Source: Cerrena zonata
Taxonomy: Eukaryota; Basidiomycota; Agaricomycetes; Polyporales; Cerrenaceae
DNA: 64,000 bases
Reading direction: 5' to 3'
NCBI GenBank assembly: GCA_038087015.1
Contig: JASBNA010000019.1
Span: forward strand, 124,001-188,000
Each line of letters begins with the position of its first letter. Position 1 is the first letter of the stretch. The translations under genes and the position numbers were made by a program. Positions 1 through 11,663 of the stretch are shown here, piece by piece. The notes under the pieces are model-generated. The model saw only the letters and a program-made list of their open reading frames with translations. It ran no database searches and was not told where the DNA came from.

Positions 1-684
1 CAATCGTGCACTGGACAACCATTCATCCGAACCATCGAATTTAGGGATGCGTGGATAATGATTATGACCGTTGGCAACGATGAGATGATCGAAGGATCGT
101 TTTACCAAGCTCTTTGCCTCACCGGCGTCACGATGAACTTCGATTTCCCATTTTCCTACCGTACCATTCCCCTTCCACCCAGCCGAATGAACAGTATGAT
201 TAACGTGAATGTAGGAGCTGAGGTCTTTCTGCAGTACAACATCTACATGATATTGTTCCACATATTCATGAGATGGAAACAAGGGCGTTCCGGGTCGGAA
301 GGTAAACCCTGGATAGGTCATCGTAGGATGAGGTGTGTTGGTTCGTAAACGGGGATAGAGAGGGGTCTCTGGCAGATTTGGAGGTTGAGGTTCATTAGGG
401 TCAGGGAGCCATACCCCACCAACATTCCTTCTCTGTTCGTAAAGTATAATGTCCCAATCTTGGTTAGTCTGCCGGCGTAAATCCACAAGGGTCTTCAATA
501 TAGCAATCCCTGCACTTCCTGCACCTACAATTGCGACAGACTTCGACGCATTCGTATGAACTGTATCTGAAGCTAGGAAATGACTCTCTGTTGTACGTAG
601 ACCCTCACGAGTATCGGTCTCCTGTGACTCCCGCCACGAGGCAAGCGGCAGGAGGGAGAATACCAACTGAGCGAAGCGAACCAT
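1..684 (-). CDS. Flavin-containing monooxygenase, N-terminal part (cut by window edge)
   Basis: An open frame of 228 codons runs from an ATG at 684 off the left edge without a stop, so only the N-terminal part is present. Residues 1-17 are hydrophobic and could be a signal or anchor segment. The Rossmann motif GAGSAG follows at about residue 53, and a typical FMO stretch (VANGHNHYPRIP) lies near the cut end. FMOs use FAD and NADPH to oxygenate nitrogen, sulfur or carbon centres of small molecules; fungal members often serve detoxification or secondary metabolism. The FMO signature and the NADPH-binding motif would lie outside the window, so substrate and completeness cannot be judged. No intron is needed in the visible part. 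Confidence 0.85.
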   Translation of the reverse strand, partial: MVRFAQLVFSLLPLASWRESQETDTREGLRTTESHFLASDTVHTNASKSVAIVGAGSAGIAILKTLVDLRRQTNQDWDIILYEQRRNVGGVWLPDPNEPQPPNLPETPLYPRLRTNTPHPTMTYPGFTFRPGTPLFPSHEYVEQYHVDVVLQKDLSSYIHVNHTVHSAGWKGNGTVGKWEIEVHRDAGEAKSLVKRSFDHLIVANGHNHYPRIPKFDGSDEWLSSARL

Positions 685-1191
685 AGCCAGAAAACGAGCG
701 GTGTGAGGGAAAAGACTGCTCGTAACATAGCAGCTATATCTTATAGGTAGGCCACAACAGATTTGTCATGTAGTTTGCAAACATTCGTGTACTCGTTTAG
801 GTGGCGTTTACTATTGTGCTTGATCACCTTTCGAAGCTGCAATATGGCGCAATAGGGCAGTCTAGAATCCACAAGCGGGAGTGAACTTGAACAAACTTGA
901 TTATAATTTACCAGTGATATAATACGTCTGATTGGGAGCGACCTAGGACCAGTAGTTAGTGATTTCCATCGCCAATGCGATTTAGCAAGATGACGGCAGT
1001 CCAAGAGACGAAACCGGCGTAGGATCTCAATTAGCTCGTGATGCAAATATGATCGATCCGTGACACATACCTAAATATGGCAGGTGTGATGAAATGAGTC
1101 CATCTCAGCAAAAGTGACGACATATGTGACACTTTGACAGTATTAACATACATACATAATCTGATAGAATGAATACATATAGAATGCGGAG
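685..1191. other. Intergenic stretch upstream of the FMO gene
   Basis: About 500 bases between the FMO start and the end of the chloride channel gene. It must contain the FMO promoter. Short open frames exist on the minus strand, but none has recognisable domains or good splice structure. I see no TATA box that I would defend. Confidence 0.5.
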
Positions 1192-4100
1192 TCATGATTC
1201 TTCTTCTGCCAATGCTCCAGTATGAGGTAGATGTTCAGTCAGTAACCACACGACATCGGTCTTCGTGACCATACCCGTTAGCTTTCCACCCTGAGAGAAC
1301 AGAACATGTCGGAGATTCTGCAGAAGTTGCCATATCAATATAAATTACAGCTGGCATTGAAACAAACTACCAACCATTTTTTGAAACATGTTCACCACCA
1401 GCTGCAGAGGAACGTCCTTTCGCAATTGTAGCACGGTATCATCGATGAGATCAGACAAGTCGACGAGGTCTGGATTATTAGCTGCGGCATGTTTGGAGAA
1501 GGTACAAATACGTTGTACACCAGAAGCTGCATCGTCAGAGAGCAATGGATCTGGTCGTGAACAAGTTTAGCACACATCATAATCACGCTAACAACAGGGG
1601 GAAACCAACCTATATATGCCTTCGTTTTCTCAGCCACAATATATCCTAGTAGTTTGTCGTTGTTAACTACGGGATATCCATGATAGCCGTTAGCCTCGAA
1701 GAAAGTATTCAGCTCCTTCAACGTAGTCTGTTCCTCGTCATAAATGACTACCAAACTTTCGACGGGTTTGACGATCTGAGCCGCAGTCTGCCCCTTATCT
1801 CGGAACTCATCTGGTGGCAACCAAGGGTATTGTCGCATAGCGATCCAGACAGAATAGATACCCTCTTTCCCGAGGGCATCAGCCACCCATTTTGATACGA
1901 CCACAGAAATCATGATTGGGAGCACATGGGACAATGCTCCAGTAAGTTCGAACAGAATAACAACCAATGATACTATGGGAAAAACAAATTGATGAGTGTT
2001 CTTCGTTTATACAGGGTTAAAAGGAAGTTGCTGACAGGTCATCCTAGTAACCCCTCCTAACATAGCGGCAGCACCAATTACCGAATAGAAGCCGGGAGAT
2101 ACACACGGAATTGTTGGGTCCGGTGGACATGCTGCGAAGATCCATGCCGTCGGGTGAGATCTTTGTAAACCTTGTCTGTATTACAACCAAGATCATGAAC
2201 GGGGATCAGGTAGCTTTGGTTTACGAGAACGTACGTTAATAGACCCATGGCTCGACCTAAACAGGCACCAATGGCGATGGTGGGTAAGAAGATACCCGCG
2301 GGAATCTTGACATTTAGTGGGAATAAGAATTATTGAGTGCTCGAAAACGGATAGATTACACACCATCATCCCGAAAGTCCACGTTGTAAGAAGCACCTTC
2401 GTCATTGCGGTTAGAATCAACAAGAAAACATTCTCCCACAGCGCTGTCGGGCTTCGCAAAAAATGTTCTCGGTCAATGACTCCTAAACGTCTCGTTCCAC
2501 ACTTACTTGCATAGCCCATGGTAGTCACCTTTATTCGGATCACATTCTTGGAAAAGTTGAGCAACCAGCTCCGATGATTGTACTCGGAGAAATACGACCT
2601 GGTGAGAAAATATTAGGCTATCAAGCAACCCACTACAACTGCCCAAAATATTGAAACACTTACCAAATAGCTGACCGCAGCAGTGATGGCAGAAAACCCA
2701 ACCACTTCTAACACGGGCCACTCGTGTAAGATACTATTCCGCCTGTATACCGCCGCCGCAGCATTCATCTTGATCAGGAGCGAACCAAGTAGACCCTAAT
2801 AACCCGGAGTCAGTCTAGACTTCTAATATCGCCAGATAGTTTCTTACACCGACAGCGGCCAAAATGAACCAAGGGATCTATCAAGGAAAAATCATGGTCA
2901 GATCGTCCGCGACACCGTAGGAAGAGAAGTAATACCAATTCAAATGCACGCCAAGTATCGCTAAACCCGGTAACTTGGAAGAGGACTAGTTTCGATGTCC
3001 CAAACGGGTCAATATACTGCAGTGACATGGCAGCAATAGCGGAAGTGACAAAACCCCTCCACATCACTTCCCCCTCATTACTGAAAGAGAACGTGTCTAG
3101 CTCCTCGAGACCGAACAGCACACCACCTATAGGAGAGCCAAAAGCAACGGAAACTCCGGCCGAGGCAGCGGCAGCAAGAAGCTTGCGTTTTTGAACTACG
3201 ATCAATCGTCAATTGTATTATTTTTGTGATATAACCTAGAATTCTTACTTTCATTGTTGCGTAGTCCGAAGAGTTTCGCTAATAAATATGCCATACAACA
3301 GGCAACATGAACAAGGGGTCCCTAAGCCCTAACATGAGTATGAGAAACCTGAATATGGGGTAGTTTCCGCACCTCCTTACCCAAGGAGAGACCAGAAGCA
3401 ACGGCCAATGCAAGTCCAAGCGCTTTAATGAGTAAAGTCCATGGACTGAGGAATTGGTCGAAGACATAGCCCTTCAGGATCTAGTCCATGAGATTAGCTA
3501 GCACGTTCTATCTGATGAAGATAAACGTCACGAACGGCCTTGATCTCGGGAACTTGTGTAGCGAAGTAAGTTACGGAATAAGTAATAATCTACATAGACA
3601 CTTACTTCCGGTATGAAAAGCACTATCAGGGGGAAATATAATTTCAGACAAAGCGCAATGTTGTAAATGAAAAACACCCACTAAGGTGCGTAGGTGACAA
3701 CCAGTATGGCTGAACTACCTGCGAATGCAATCTATTTTAATTTATGGTCAGTGTACGGTCTTAATGATATAAAACAGTAACTTACGGCTAATGCAATATA
3801 AACGAAGGACTGAAGAACAGATTGTCCCAATATAGAACGGACATGGAGATATTGGGACCATGACTGCCACTCAGTACATACTTCACCAGCTGTTTATCTT
3901 CCTGAGTATATAGTATTATAAGGGAGTTCGCCGACCTACGATCAAGACCACTACAACAAGCAACTTGGTTGTAGAAAAATCCGTATCTGCATCGACCTTC
4001 TCTCAGATCACCCAACCTATACAGCAAACGTCTAATTCTTCATTCCATATATATATCGAGACTGCGACACACCATTTAACAAGTACATCGAGCCAAGCAC

Positions 4101-4480
4101 CAGCAATACCGATCCCAACACCTGTCAGCACAATCACAAACCACCACCTTGCACTCTCCAGAGTCGGAGAGAGTGCCCCTCTTAGTCCTCTCCTCGAGTG
4201 TAATGTTCTTGTCCGTTCTCGTTCAGCACTTTCTTCCAGTAACCAGTCAATGGTACTTCGTTCCTTGTAAGCCGGTCTCGGACCTTTGGTGGTGGACTGA
4301 GTGAGAGATCCATCTCCTAATAATTCATAGCTTTCTGCTTCCTCGACGGAGTAATTATTGGTGTCTGTATGTCCGTTCCTAAACGGAAACCACCCTGTTT
4401 GTCTTGAGGGTTGGTCCAATTCACTGAAAGTTGTCAAGTTATTTCGATCTTTCGTCACGAGCACAAACTCACGTTGACAT
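1192..4480 (-). CDS. CLC-family chloride/proton exchanger with CBS domains
   Basis: A multi-exon gene. The first exon is only eight bases (ATGTCAAC, 4480-4473). After a 5' intron the protein continues with [11 protein letters not shown]. The body carries fungal CLC landmarks in order: a cysteine-rich luminal stretch ([14 protein letters not shown]), [20 protein letters not shown], and [14 protein letters not shown] at about 3120. CBS-type sequence ([20 protein letters not shown]) lies near 1650 and the C-terminal part ends at TGA 1194-1192. GKEGP spans an intron (3372-3322). The gating glutamate of GKEGP and the second glutamate of the LEE helix, which carries protons in family exchangers, are both present. 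A Cl-/H+ antiporter of endosome, Golgi or vacuole, like yeast Gef1 or CLC-3/5, is therefore more likely than a pure channel. Exon boundaries between 1970 and 2800 were not fully resolved. Confidence 0.9.
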
Positions 4481-4741
4481 AGCTCGTCAATTGCTAACGG
4501 ATAGCAGAGCTGTATGTATAAAGTACTGTAGAGATAGAGTCGTAAAGCAAGGGGGTGACCGCGTGTATTGAAATATTGAAAGCGCGTATATTAGATTGAT
4601 CGAAACTCGGCTCAATTCACTGACATACCAACAGCTCGTATTTTACGTTTGCTGCTTGTCTGCTACCACGACCGCCGACCAACACAAACTTCGACTCAGG
4701 CTCCGGCCTGAAGAGCCATACTACATATCGATATCTCGCCT
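4481..4741. promoter_or_regulatory. Divergent promoter between CLC exchanger and MidA-like gene
   Basis: About 260 bases separate two genes transcribed outward, so both promoters and 5' leaders must lie here. No clear TATA box or activator site was identified. A short open frame that overlaps it (from 4596) looks like chance. Confidence 0.6.
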
Positions 4742-6492
4742 ATGCTCCGTCTTGGACGAACCCAATTCCGAGCCAGTTCTTTACTCCAAGCTCAAAGATG
4801 TCTTCACGCGTCTGCCTCCTTACACCAAACCAAAGGACACCAATCTGGCTCCAAATCATCTAAATGCAAACCTGCCGACAAGATAAACTACAATAAACAA
4901 TCGTTTAATGATGTCCCGGACCCTCAACAACTCAATTATCGGCGAGTGACGGCTAATGACTTGGAATCTCGTACGGAACCCCCGACCGAGGTGAAGATGT
5001 TAGTTCGGGACTTTATAGAGGACTCTCTGTATAATCCGAACTACGGATATTTTCCCAAGCAGGTTACCATTTTCACTTCGGGCGAAACAATGGAATTTGG
5101 GAAGTTAAGGGACAGCGCCGAGTTCGAGAGTGCGGTGGCTCAGCGGTATGCGAGCTATGGGCTGGACAAGGACGGTCCAGGGAGGCAAATCTGGCATACG
5201 CCAACAGAACTATTCAAAGTAGGTCCTTGCAGTACTTTTGGCTCTTTAAAAAACACATTCGTTAGTTGAATGAACAACTAAACTGTATTCTGATCAAGTA
5301 GCCGTTCTATGGCCAAGCACTAGCTCGGTGCTTAGTCTCTGAATATCTGCTGAAGTACTTCCCCTACGAAGATCTCGTCATATACGAAATTGGTGCCGGT
5401 AACGGGACCCTTGCGCAGGACATTCTAGATTACATCCAGGAGGAGTATCCCGAAGTCTATGATCGGACACGGTATAATATCATCGAGATTAGTGGCAATC
5501 TCGCAAAGCTGCAAAGGGAGAAGCTTGGTAACAAGCATGCCTGTGTCAATGTCACCCACAAGAGCGTGTTCCACTGGGAAACTCTCGAACCCGCGCCGTG
5601 CTATTTCCTTGCAATGGAAGTCATCGTAAGTAGACACTCATTTCAAAGATCCCTATCTGAACCCTCATAACACCTTGTAATTAAGGATAACTTTGCTCAC
5701 GACATGATCCGTTATGACCTGAAGACCCTAGAACCGTATCAGGGACTAGTCACCATTGATGCGAATGGAGACTTCAGTTCATATTATACACGTGTGACAG
5801 ACCCGCTCATATCGTCATTCCTCCAACTCCGCCGACAGCTCTCGCATCCCCCACCTATTCCCCGACTTCTAAAATCATCCCGGGCCTTCCGAACATTTTA
5901 TGCAAACCTCCCCTTTGCCCCTAATCTGTCAGCACCGGAATACATCCCAACTCGTCTGCTAAGTCTACTCCAGACCCTTCGCAGATATTTCCCTCGACAC
6001 CGACTACTTCTGTCCGACTTCTCGTCACTTCCCGATACCTCGCCGGGCGTGAATGCGCCAGTGGTACAAACGCGTGTACAGAACACGATGGTACCCTGTA
6101 ATACTCTGTTTGTTAAACAGGGATACTTCGACATCTTCTTTCCGACGGAATTTGACCGACTCCGGGACATGTATGAACACATCATCTCTCAGTCCCCCTC
6201 AGAGCTAGTAGCCGGAAGCAATTTCCTGCCTACGCGAGTATCGCCACTGGCAATGAACACATCTTCCCTGGCACTAGGTTCGGATTTCTTTTCATCCTAT
6301 CACCCGAAGAATAGGAGACGCCCTTTGGATGGCGTGGCAAGTTCAAGTGGCTTGCCGGTGGGGGAAAGGAAGTCGAGCGTGTTTACGCATGCAGAATTTA
6401 TGGAGACTTACGCCGATCTAGGACGGACTCGACTGAGGAATGGAGAGAATCCTCTAGTAGACTTCTACCAGAATGTCAAGTTTTTATTCTGA
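4742..6492 (+). CDS. NDUFAF7: MidA/NDUFAF7-like mitochondrial protein methyltransferase
   Basis: Three exons (4742-5218, 5302-5625, 5686-6492) join in frame to about 535 residues. The N-terminus is rich in Arg, Ser, Ala and Gln with no early acidic residues, as expected for a mitochondrial presequence. Exon 1 then shows the family start region (VRDFIEDSLYNPNYGYF). Exon 2 contains the S-adenosylmethionine loop EIGAGNGTLAQDI, and exon 3 completes the methyltransferase fold. NDUFAF7 dimethylates an arginine of a complex I subunit and is needed for early assembly of NADH dehydrogenase; that role is taken from the family. A proline- and serine-rich insertion near residues 300-350 is longer than I would expect. 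The ATG at 4742 is chosen because it opens the presequence. Confidence 0.88.
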
Positions 6493-6678
6493 GTTCTTTC
6501 GCGTATTTTTGTGTTTTACCTTTATGAGATGTACAGGTTGTTTTCCGAATCTCAGCCGATCTTAACTAAATTCTGATTCCGAAGCACGCGGGTACTACGT
6601 GCGCGGAGTAGTCGCGATCCCTCAACCAGGAGTACATCAAACATATTCGGGACTGCAATAAGTTCAACGTAGACTATC

Positions 6679-7199
6679 CTATAGATTGGCCTGTCGGTGG
6701 GCAAGGTAGGTCTTTCCATAGTAGTAAGTGCTGGCTGTTGCCGCAACGGTGAGAACGGCAGGCACGGGTCCCTTCATAGCTCGCGGAGCAGATGAGAGAA
6801 GCAAAATAGCAGATGCACCTGAGTGACATGAGACAAACGTTACTGAGACTAAGCTCATTTTGGAACTGTCTGTTGTGCTTTGTGCTTACCGAGGGCTCCC
6901 TCAATACCAGGACCAGTTCCCTTGACGATATGGTTTGCGCTCCAAAGGAAGAGGAGACCAACACTGGGAGGTGGAGATTTAGCTTGAAAGAAGCAGCAAA
7001 CTCTATCGCTACATACCCTACACCAGCAACGAGGGAAGGAATACTTCGCCTCTTGGCGAAGCCTATGCATCCGCCTACGATGCAGAGACTACCCATGACG
7101 AAGGCGGGATTCGCTGACTTTTTGAATGGGAAATTCCGAAACATGATTTAACTCTAAAGCGGTTCCACGCGCTAATTGTAGCCAGAGGAACTTACCATG
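6679..7199 (-). CDS. TMEM14 (UPF0136) family small membrane protein
   Basis: A small protein of about 105 residues with the family pattern NPAFVMGSLCIVGGCIGFAKRR followed by SIPSLVAGV, then LLFLWSAN and a last exon ending in GKTYLAHRQ. Three downstream exons (7117-7017, 6963-6890, 6818-6679) join in frame, and TAG is at 6681-6679. Two starts are possible. An ATG at 7199 is followed directly by a textbook donor (GTAAGT), giving a 3-nt first exon and the family-like beginning MSANPAF, but its acceptor (AAAAAG) is weak. An ATG at 7144 reads through without that intron and adds nine residues before Ala-Asn-Pro. Both total lengths are divisible by three. TMEM14 proteins are multi-pass proteins of mitochondrial or ER membranes; TMEM14C moves protoporphyrinogen in animals, but function in fungi is not established. 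Confidence 0.85.
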
Positions 7200-7473
7200 A
7201 TATTGAACACGAATGTAGTATATTGTTTGTATGTTGCAAGTCGTTGGTCAAGTTGCAGACTGTGTGCGATGATCGTAGCTGATGTTTATAAATCAACCCG
7301 GTCTACATGGACACGTTTGGTGAGAACAAACTTGGCAAGTCCCCCACGGCCGGCGAGGATACGTGAGTCTCGGCCTTGTTCGTCTGAGGGAAACATCCGC
7401 GATAGTTTCTTGATGGCAATAAGAAGTTAAATGACTAAATAACATATTAATCCACGTGAAGGTTTGTTTGGAC
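7200..7473. promoter_or_regulatory. Divergent promoter between TMEM14 and the zinc-binding protein gene
   Basis: Outward-facing genes are separated by about 270 bases. The short overlapping open frames on both strands have no support. No defined promoter element was recognised. Confidence 0.55.
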
Positions 7474-8959
7474 ATGCACCAGGACCCTCGCGCCGATCCC
7501 CTAAGCGGGAAACTGCAAGCGGCCAGCTCCATCCTCGCCAACTACCAACCGGTCGCCGCCCCCAACAAGTGCGTCCTACCCTCTTCTCTCTTTCTTACCA
7601 CTAACTCCCTCCCACTCTGCCCCTCTTCCTCGAATTTCCCTACAGCAGGCATGAAGTCAGTATCCTTCTACTCGATCTGTATAAACATACCCATTAACAT
7701 ACCTTTCATGAGAAGAAGGTCCGCCGGTTCCAAAAGTGTCGCGCCATCATCAGCGACGGTAAGCTCGTTCGTTAGCATAGGGGAACATATTCTCAATCTA
7801 ATATCTCTTCCCTCGACCTTTCTACAGGGTTCTACGTCCAATGTGTAAGTTGATTGACCGTGTAGGTCCCTCGTTGACTGTTTGATTGACACAATCCCTG
7901 TCATAGCCCTTCTAAGAAGACCCGAAGTTCTGCCAGGTGAGCCCCTCAAGTAGCAACGACCATTCCCTCTTTCACGCTAACCACGAACTCCCATTCCAGC
8001 GCCGCTAGTGTCTCTGCTGCTGTGATGGCCTTGAAATCCACAGCTCTCGAGAACCTCAAGCTTCGTGAACGCAAGCTTCTCGAAGACGACATGTGTAAAA
8101 TAATAAACCCCAAACGCGTTCAGTGTAGGCGTTGTGGGATCGAAATCCAACTCTCAAAGAAGAGCGATTTCGACGCCTGCCATTGGAACAAGCATCGTGA
8201 ACGCTGCCTCAAGAAGAAACCCGACAATGGCGCTCACAACAAGAGACCCCGCGAAGTACGTCCCCCTCGCTCGTCTTCGTCTGGTACGTTATTTACCCTG
8301 TCCCTCAGCGAAAACGCATGCTCACTTGGCCCACAGAGGTCAGGATCATCAGTGGCGCACGCGCCGCATCGCTTGCCTCCACCACACCTTCCCTCTCCCC
8401 CGACATCGATGTTGACATCGACGATCATGTCCCTCTCAGCCCCCTCACTTCCCTTTCATCAGGATTGCCTTCTCCGGTCTCTCCCGCCCATACGCTGGCG
8501 CTTTCCCCTTCACCTCAACCATCGCACATCGAACTTCCCAAGCCTATGGCACCCTTGACGACCACTCCCAAGACCGAGACGATCGCCCCTTCCCTCGCAT
8601 CGGCCCCGCCTCCGCCTATCATCCCTGTATTGCCCCCAACCTCCACAAGTGTCCCTCCTCGATCTCTCATGCCAAAGAGTCCTGATTCCCCCTTCCGTCT
8701 GGACTACCTAAAGTTATACAACCCCGAACTAGGCACTCCTCTCGATTTCCCCCCGACGGAATACTGCAGATGGTCTCAAATGCGTACGTCCTACTCTGAG
8801 CCGGACAGCGTGCGTGATGACTCCGCTGCTAGTGGGAGTGTCACTCCAACTGCCACCGCAGTGTACCCCTTAAGCGCAGCATGCTTCGATCAGCCAGAGG
8901 AGGAGTCATACAACTCGGGCTTCGGGTTCGCGACAAGCTCCTGCCGCTTCTCTCGTTGA
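7474..8959 (+). CDS. Uncharacterised zinc-finger-like protein with Ser/Pro-rich tail
   Basis: Not a family I can name. Exons 7474-7568, 7713-7758, 7828-7844, 7907-7936, 8000-8283 and 8337-8959 join in frame; two are only 17 and 30 nt. The N-terminal 90 residues are small, basic and low complexity. Near residue 120 comes a compact block reading CRRCGIEIQLSKKSDFDAC, then HWNKHRERC. Its Cys-x2-Cys and His-x3-His-x3-Cys spacing looks like a metal-binding knuckle. A basic patch (KKKPDNGAHNKRPRE) follows and may be a nuclear signal. The C-terminal half is Ser/Pro/Thr rich and ends with acidic, aromatic segments. I infer a nuclear regulatory protein restricted to mushrooms and relatives. The ATG at 7474 is used because the longer frame starts only with GTG. 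Confidence 0.7.
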
Positions 8960-9678
8960 ACGGGATTGTCAAAAAAACCTTCGAATTCGGCTGCGCCTCT
9001 CTTCTTGATTGTCCCTCGACTCTTGATTGATCATATCTTGGCTTCCTTCTTTCGTTCTTTCTTGTCTGCGACACATTGCTTGGAATCTCACATATACTAA
9101 CTATCGCATTATCGCTACCCACATCGTATAATCCCCTCACAGCTTTTTGATTATGTTCTCCTTGTGCATATTAGATTACCTCATCATTTCTGTCTCTCGT
9201 CGCATTTCTTGTAGCATGACATTCCCTCTCCTCTCATCACAACGCATTTCAAATATTCTAATCACAATCTTGCATCCCGCGTCTCGCACATCACTTGGTT
9301 ATTAGTGTACATATTTCATCTTGCAAATCTTTCCTTGCTCTCAAATCGCTTTCCTATTTCATCGTCATCACCTCCTAACTACCACAATCATATTGGAAAC
9401 ATACAATTGTAGATATAATCATCTACGTATGATGTTTATATAGTTTATAGTCTTGCTTTACTTGTTTTGCCTTCCCTCACCACTGCTTCTTCATCCTAGT
9501 CAATATGACATAGCTAGATTGCTATCCCCCCACATTTTAGGATTACACCCATGCTCACTATATGATTAATTGACAATTATGGTTACCAATCTACAGTAAT
9601 TTGTGATCTATATGCAGGTGGTGCCACTGAATGCTCATCATCATAACATCTCCAACTTGCCCAGGTGAACAAATACTA
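8960..9678. other. Convergent 3' intergenic region
   Basis: About 720 bases between two converging genes. The sequence is pyrimidine-rich on the plus strand up to about 9400 and AT-rich afterwards, as expected for 3' untranslated sequence and transcription ends. No gene, repeat or RNA was recognised. Confidence 0.5.
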
Positions 9679-11663
9679 TTACTCATCTTCTCTCGGCCGT
9701 CTAACCTCCCCACTTCTCAACAATTCTCTCACAACTATATCGTCATCGACCTTCTCTCCCAACAAAGTCCTCACAACTTCCCTCAACACCTTCCCACTCT
9801 CCAACTCAATCTTCTCCACTCCAGGTAACCCATCCGCTCTCGTGGGTCCTACATTCAAGTGTAGAACGGGCTTACGGAGCTCAATAGCGTGTTTGAGAAG
9901 ACGGAATGCCGAGAACGTTGCTAGTGTCGTTCCAATGAGGAATAACCGAGAAGATGTGGTAATGTCGTGGAACCTGTAAGTTTATTTTTATAAGTTAGAT
10001 CATGACAGGTGTCGAGTCAATGTTGAATTGGGTTTGGGGAAGGGGAATGGTACGTACGAGCGATCTCTTACTTCGGGTCGTATTGACTCCCCAAAGAAAA
10101 TAAGCTCCGGTTTATGCTGGATAAGGGTGGATTCTCAAAGAGATTCTACCTCGCAAGAATATGAGAGTACACACGATTGAGTTCCGTTTTCCCTCGAGCA
10201 AACAGCTTGGGCATTCTGGTACGACGAAGTCGTCATACGAGACGCCTTGCAAGTCAACCTATAAAGAAAATTAACACCCTTCTCTGACAACGGAGGTAAA
10301 CTCACGTCTCCATCTGGGTTAGTCCTAGGACGTTGATTAGTAGCCTCTAAGTCGTCCGCGTACTCCTTCCATTGTGGATTGGCAGCAGAAAGCCACTCCT
10401 GAAACGTCTCCCTCTCAGTTACGTGACCATATTTGCAATTCACCTTCTACTCATGGACCAAGCGCAATCAGTATCGCGTTGCTCAAGCCCCAGAAACATC
10501 AAGGACAACGTACACGCAACGACCCATGTAACTCTAATATCCGTTCCCTCGTGGTATTCTCGTTCCATAAATGTGCAATCGCCTTGTCGTGAAGTCCATC
10601 AACGTTCTGGGTTATCAGTTTAGGCACTATGGATTTATATTGGAGAGCTGCTAGGGCGTAGTGCGTAGGGTTCGGAAGCGCATCCTTTACGGGTTTGTAG
10701 CCCAGGTACCCTCTGAGCCTGTGACAAGCAAAAGGAAAATTAATTTTAAGGGTGAAAACGGACAGGGAAGAGCCGAGGCATTCAGGGCAGACAGTATAAT
10801 TTCCGTTAGGACCACCTGTGTTAACAAATGCACAGCAAAGTTGGGAAATTCTTCCGATAGAATATAACGAGAAGGCACTATAACAAATACCACCATGTTT
10901 GGTCTTTCGGTATTTGGTAGTCGAAGAAATCAAGCCGATAACACATCGTGCTTTGGCATTCTTCGGATGCGAGAAATAAACCCCGCTGTATGCACCTAGT
11001 CCGGTGAGACCACCGAGCCCGAATAGTACGCCAGGCGAAAAGTTTCACCTCTCATATATTGAAAGCCCAGGGATAAGCCCGCACTCCGAGGAACAGAAAA
11101 AAGATGTGAAGGGTTCTTTGAATAGATTCTGGGCCCTGGGCCCCTGAACACGGAATCACTCCGCTCGCGTACCTATTTCTCCAGCAGAGCGGGAGTGAGA
11201 AAGTCGAGACTTACCAATATCGCTGTCTGCTTCGCATCAATACGGAAGTTTCTTAACATGGTCATGGTATAAGAAGCTAACCTATATGTAAAACCTTTGG
11301 GGGATTCGTCCATGAGTTCGTGGTACTAACGTGATTGGTAAGCTTTCACGACTCGGAACAGAATACGCTACAAGTTCAACACATACAAATATCGGTCTGT
11401 TGGTTTCTTGAGTCTCCCGCTGGCCCTGTAGGATAAATGACACGTACTCACTTATAGTTTGGATTCAAGTATCTCCCTTTCTCGCCTCTATATGCTCTAA
11501 TGCCCGAATCGACACTAACTCCTGCTCCTGTGATCACCGCAACATTTCCTGGGACCAAGAACTCGGCAATACGCTCAATAGCAGCAGCGGGGGAAATAGT
11601 TTTTGTGGATGTTGCTGAAGAGATAATGGAATGTGGTATGGTAGGTACCGAGATGCGTACCAT
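9679..11663 (-). CDS. Class II (SIRT4-like) NAD-dependent protein deacylase, sirtuin
   Basis: The sirtuin catalytic core is assembled from at least seven exons. Exon 1 (11663-11452) has the NAD loop [17 protein letters not shown] 10-nt exon (11396-11387), a 44-nt exon (11325-11282) and a 12-nt exon (11226-11215) together encode [23 protein letters not shown]. After a 496-nt intron comes [10 protein letters not shown], then TQNVDGLH with the catalytic histidine in LELHGSLR, a cysteine-bearing zinc region (NCKYGHV, then PECPSC), and [10 protein letters not shown]. The last exon gives [23 protein letters not shown] Rossmann sequence. TAA is at 9681-9679. The order and motifs match SIRT4-like class II enzymes of mitochondria, which remove acyl groups from lysine using NAD. 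The zinc site appears to have three cysteines plus possibly a histidine, which is worth checking. Confidence 0.88.
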
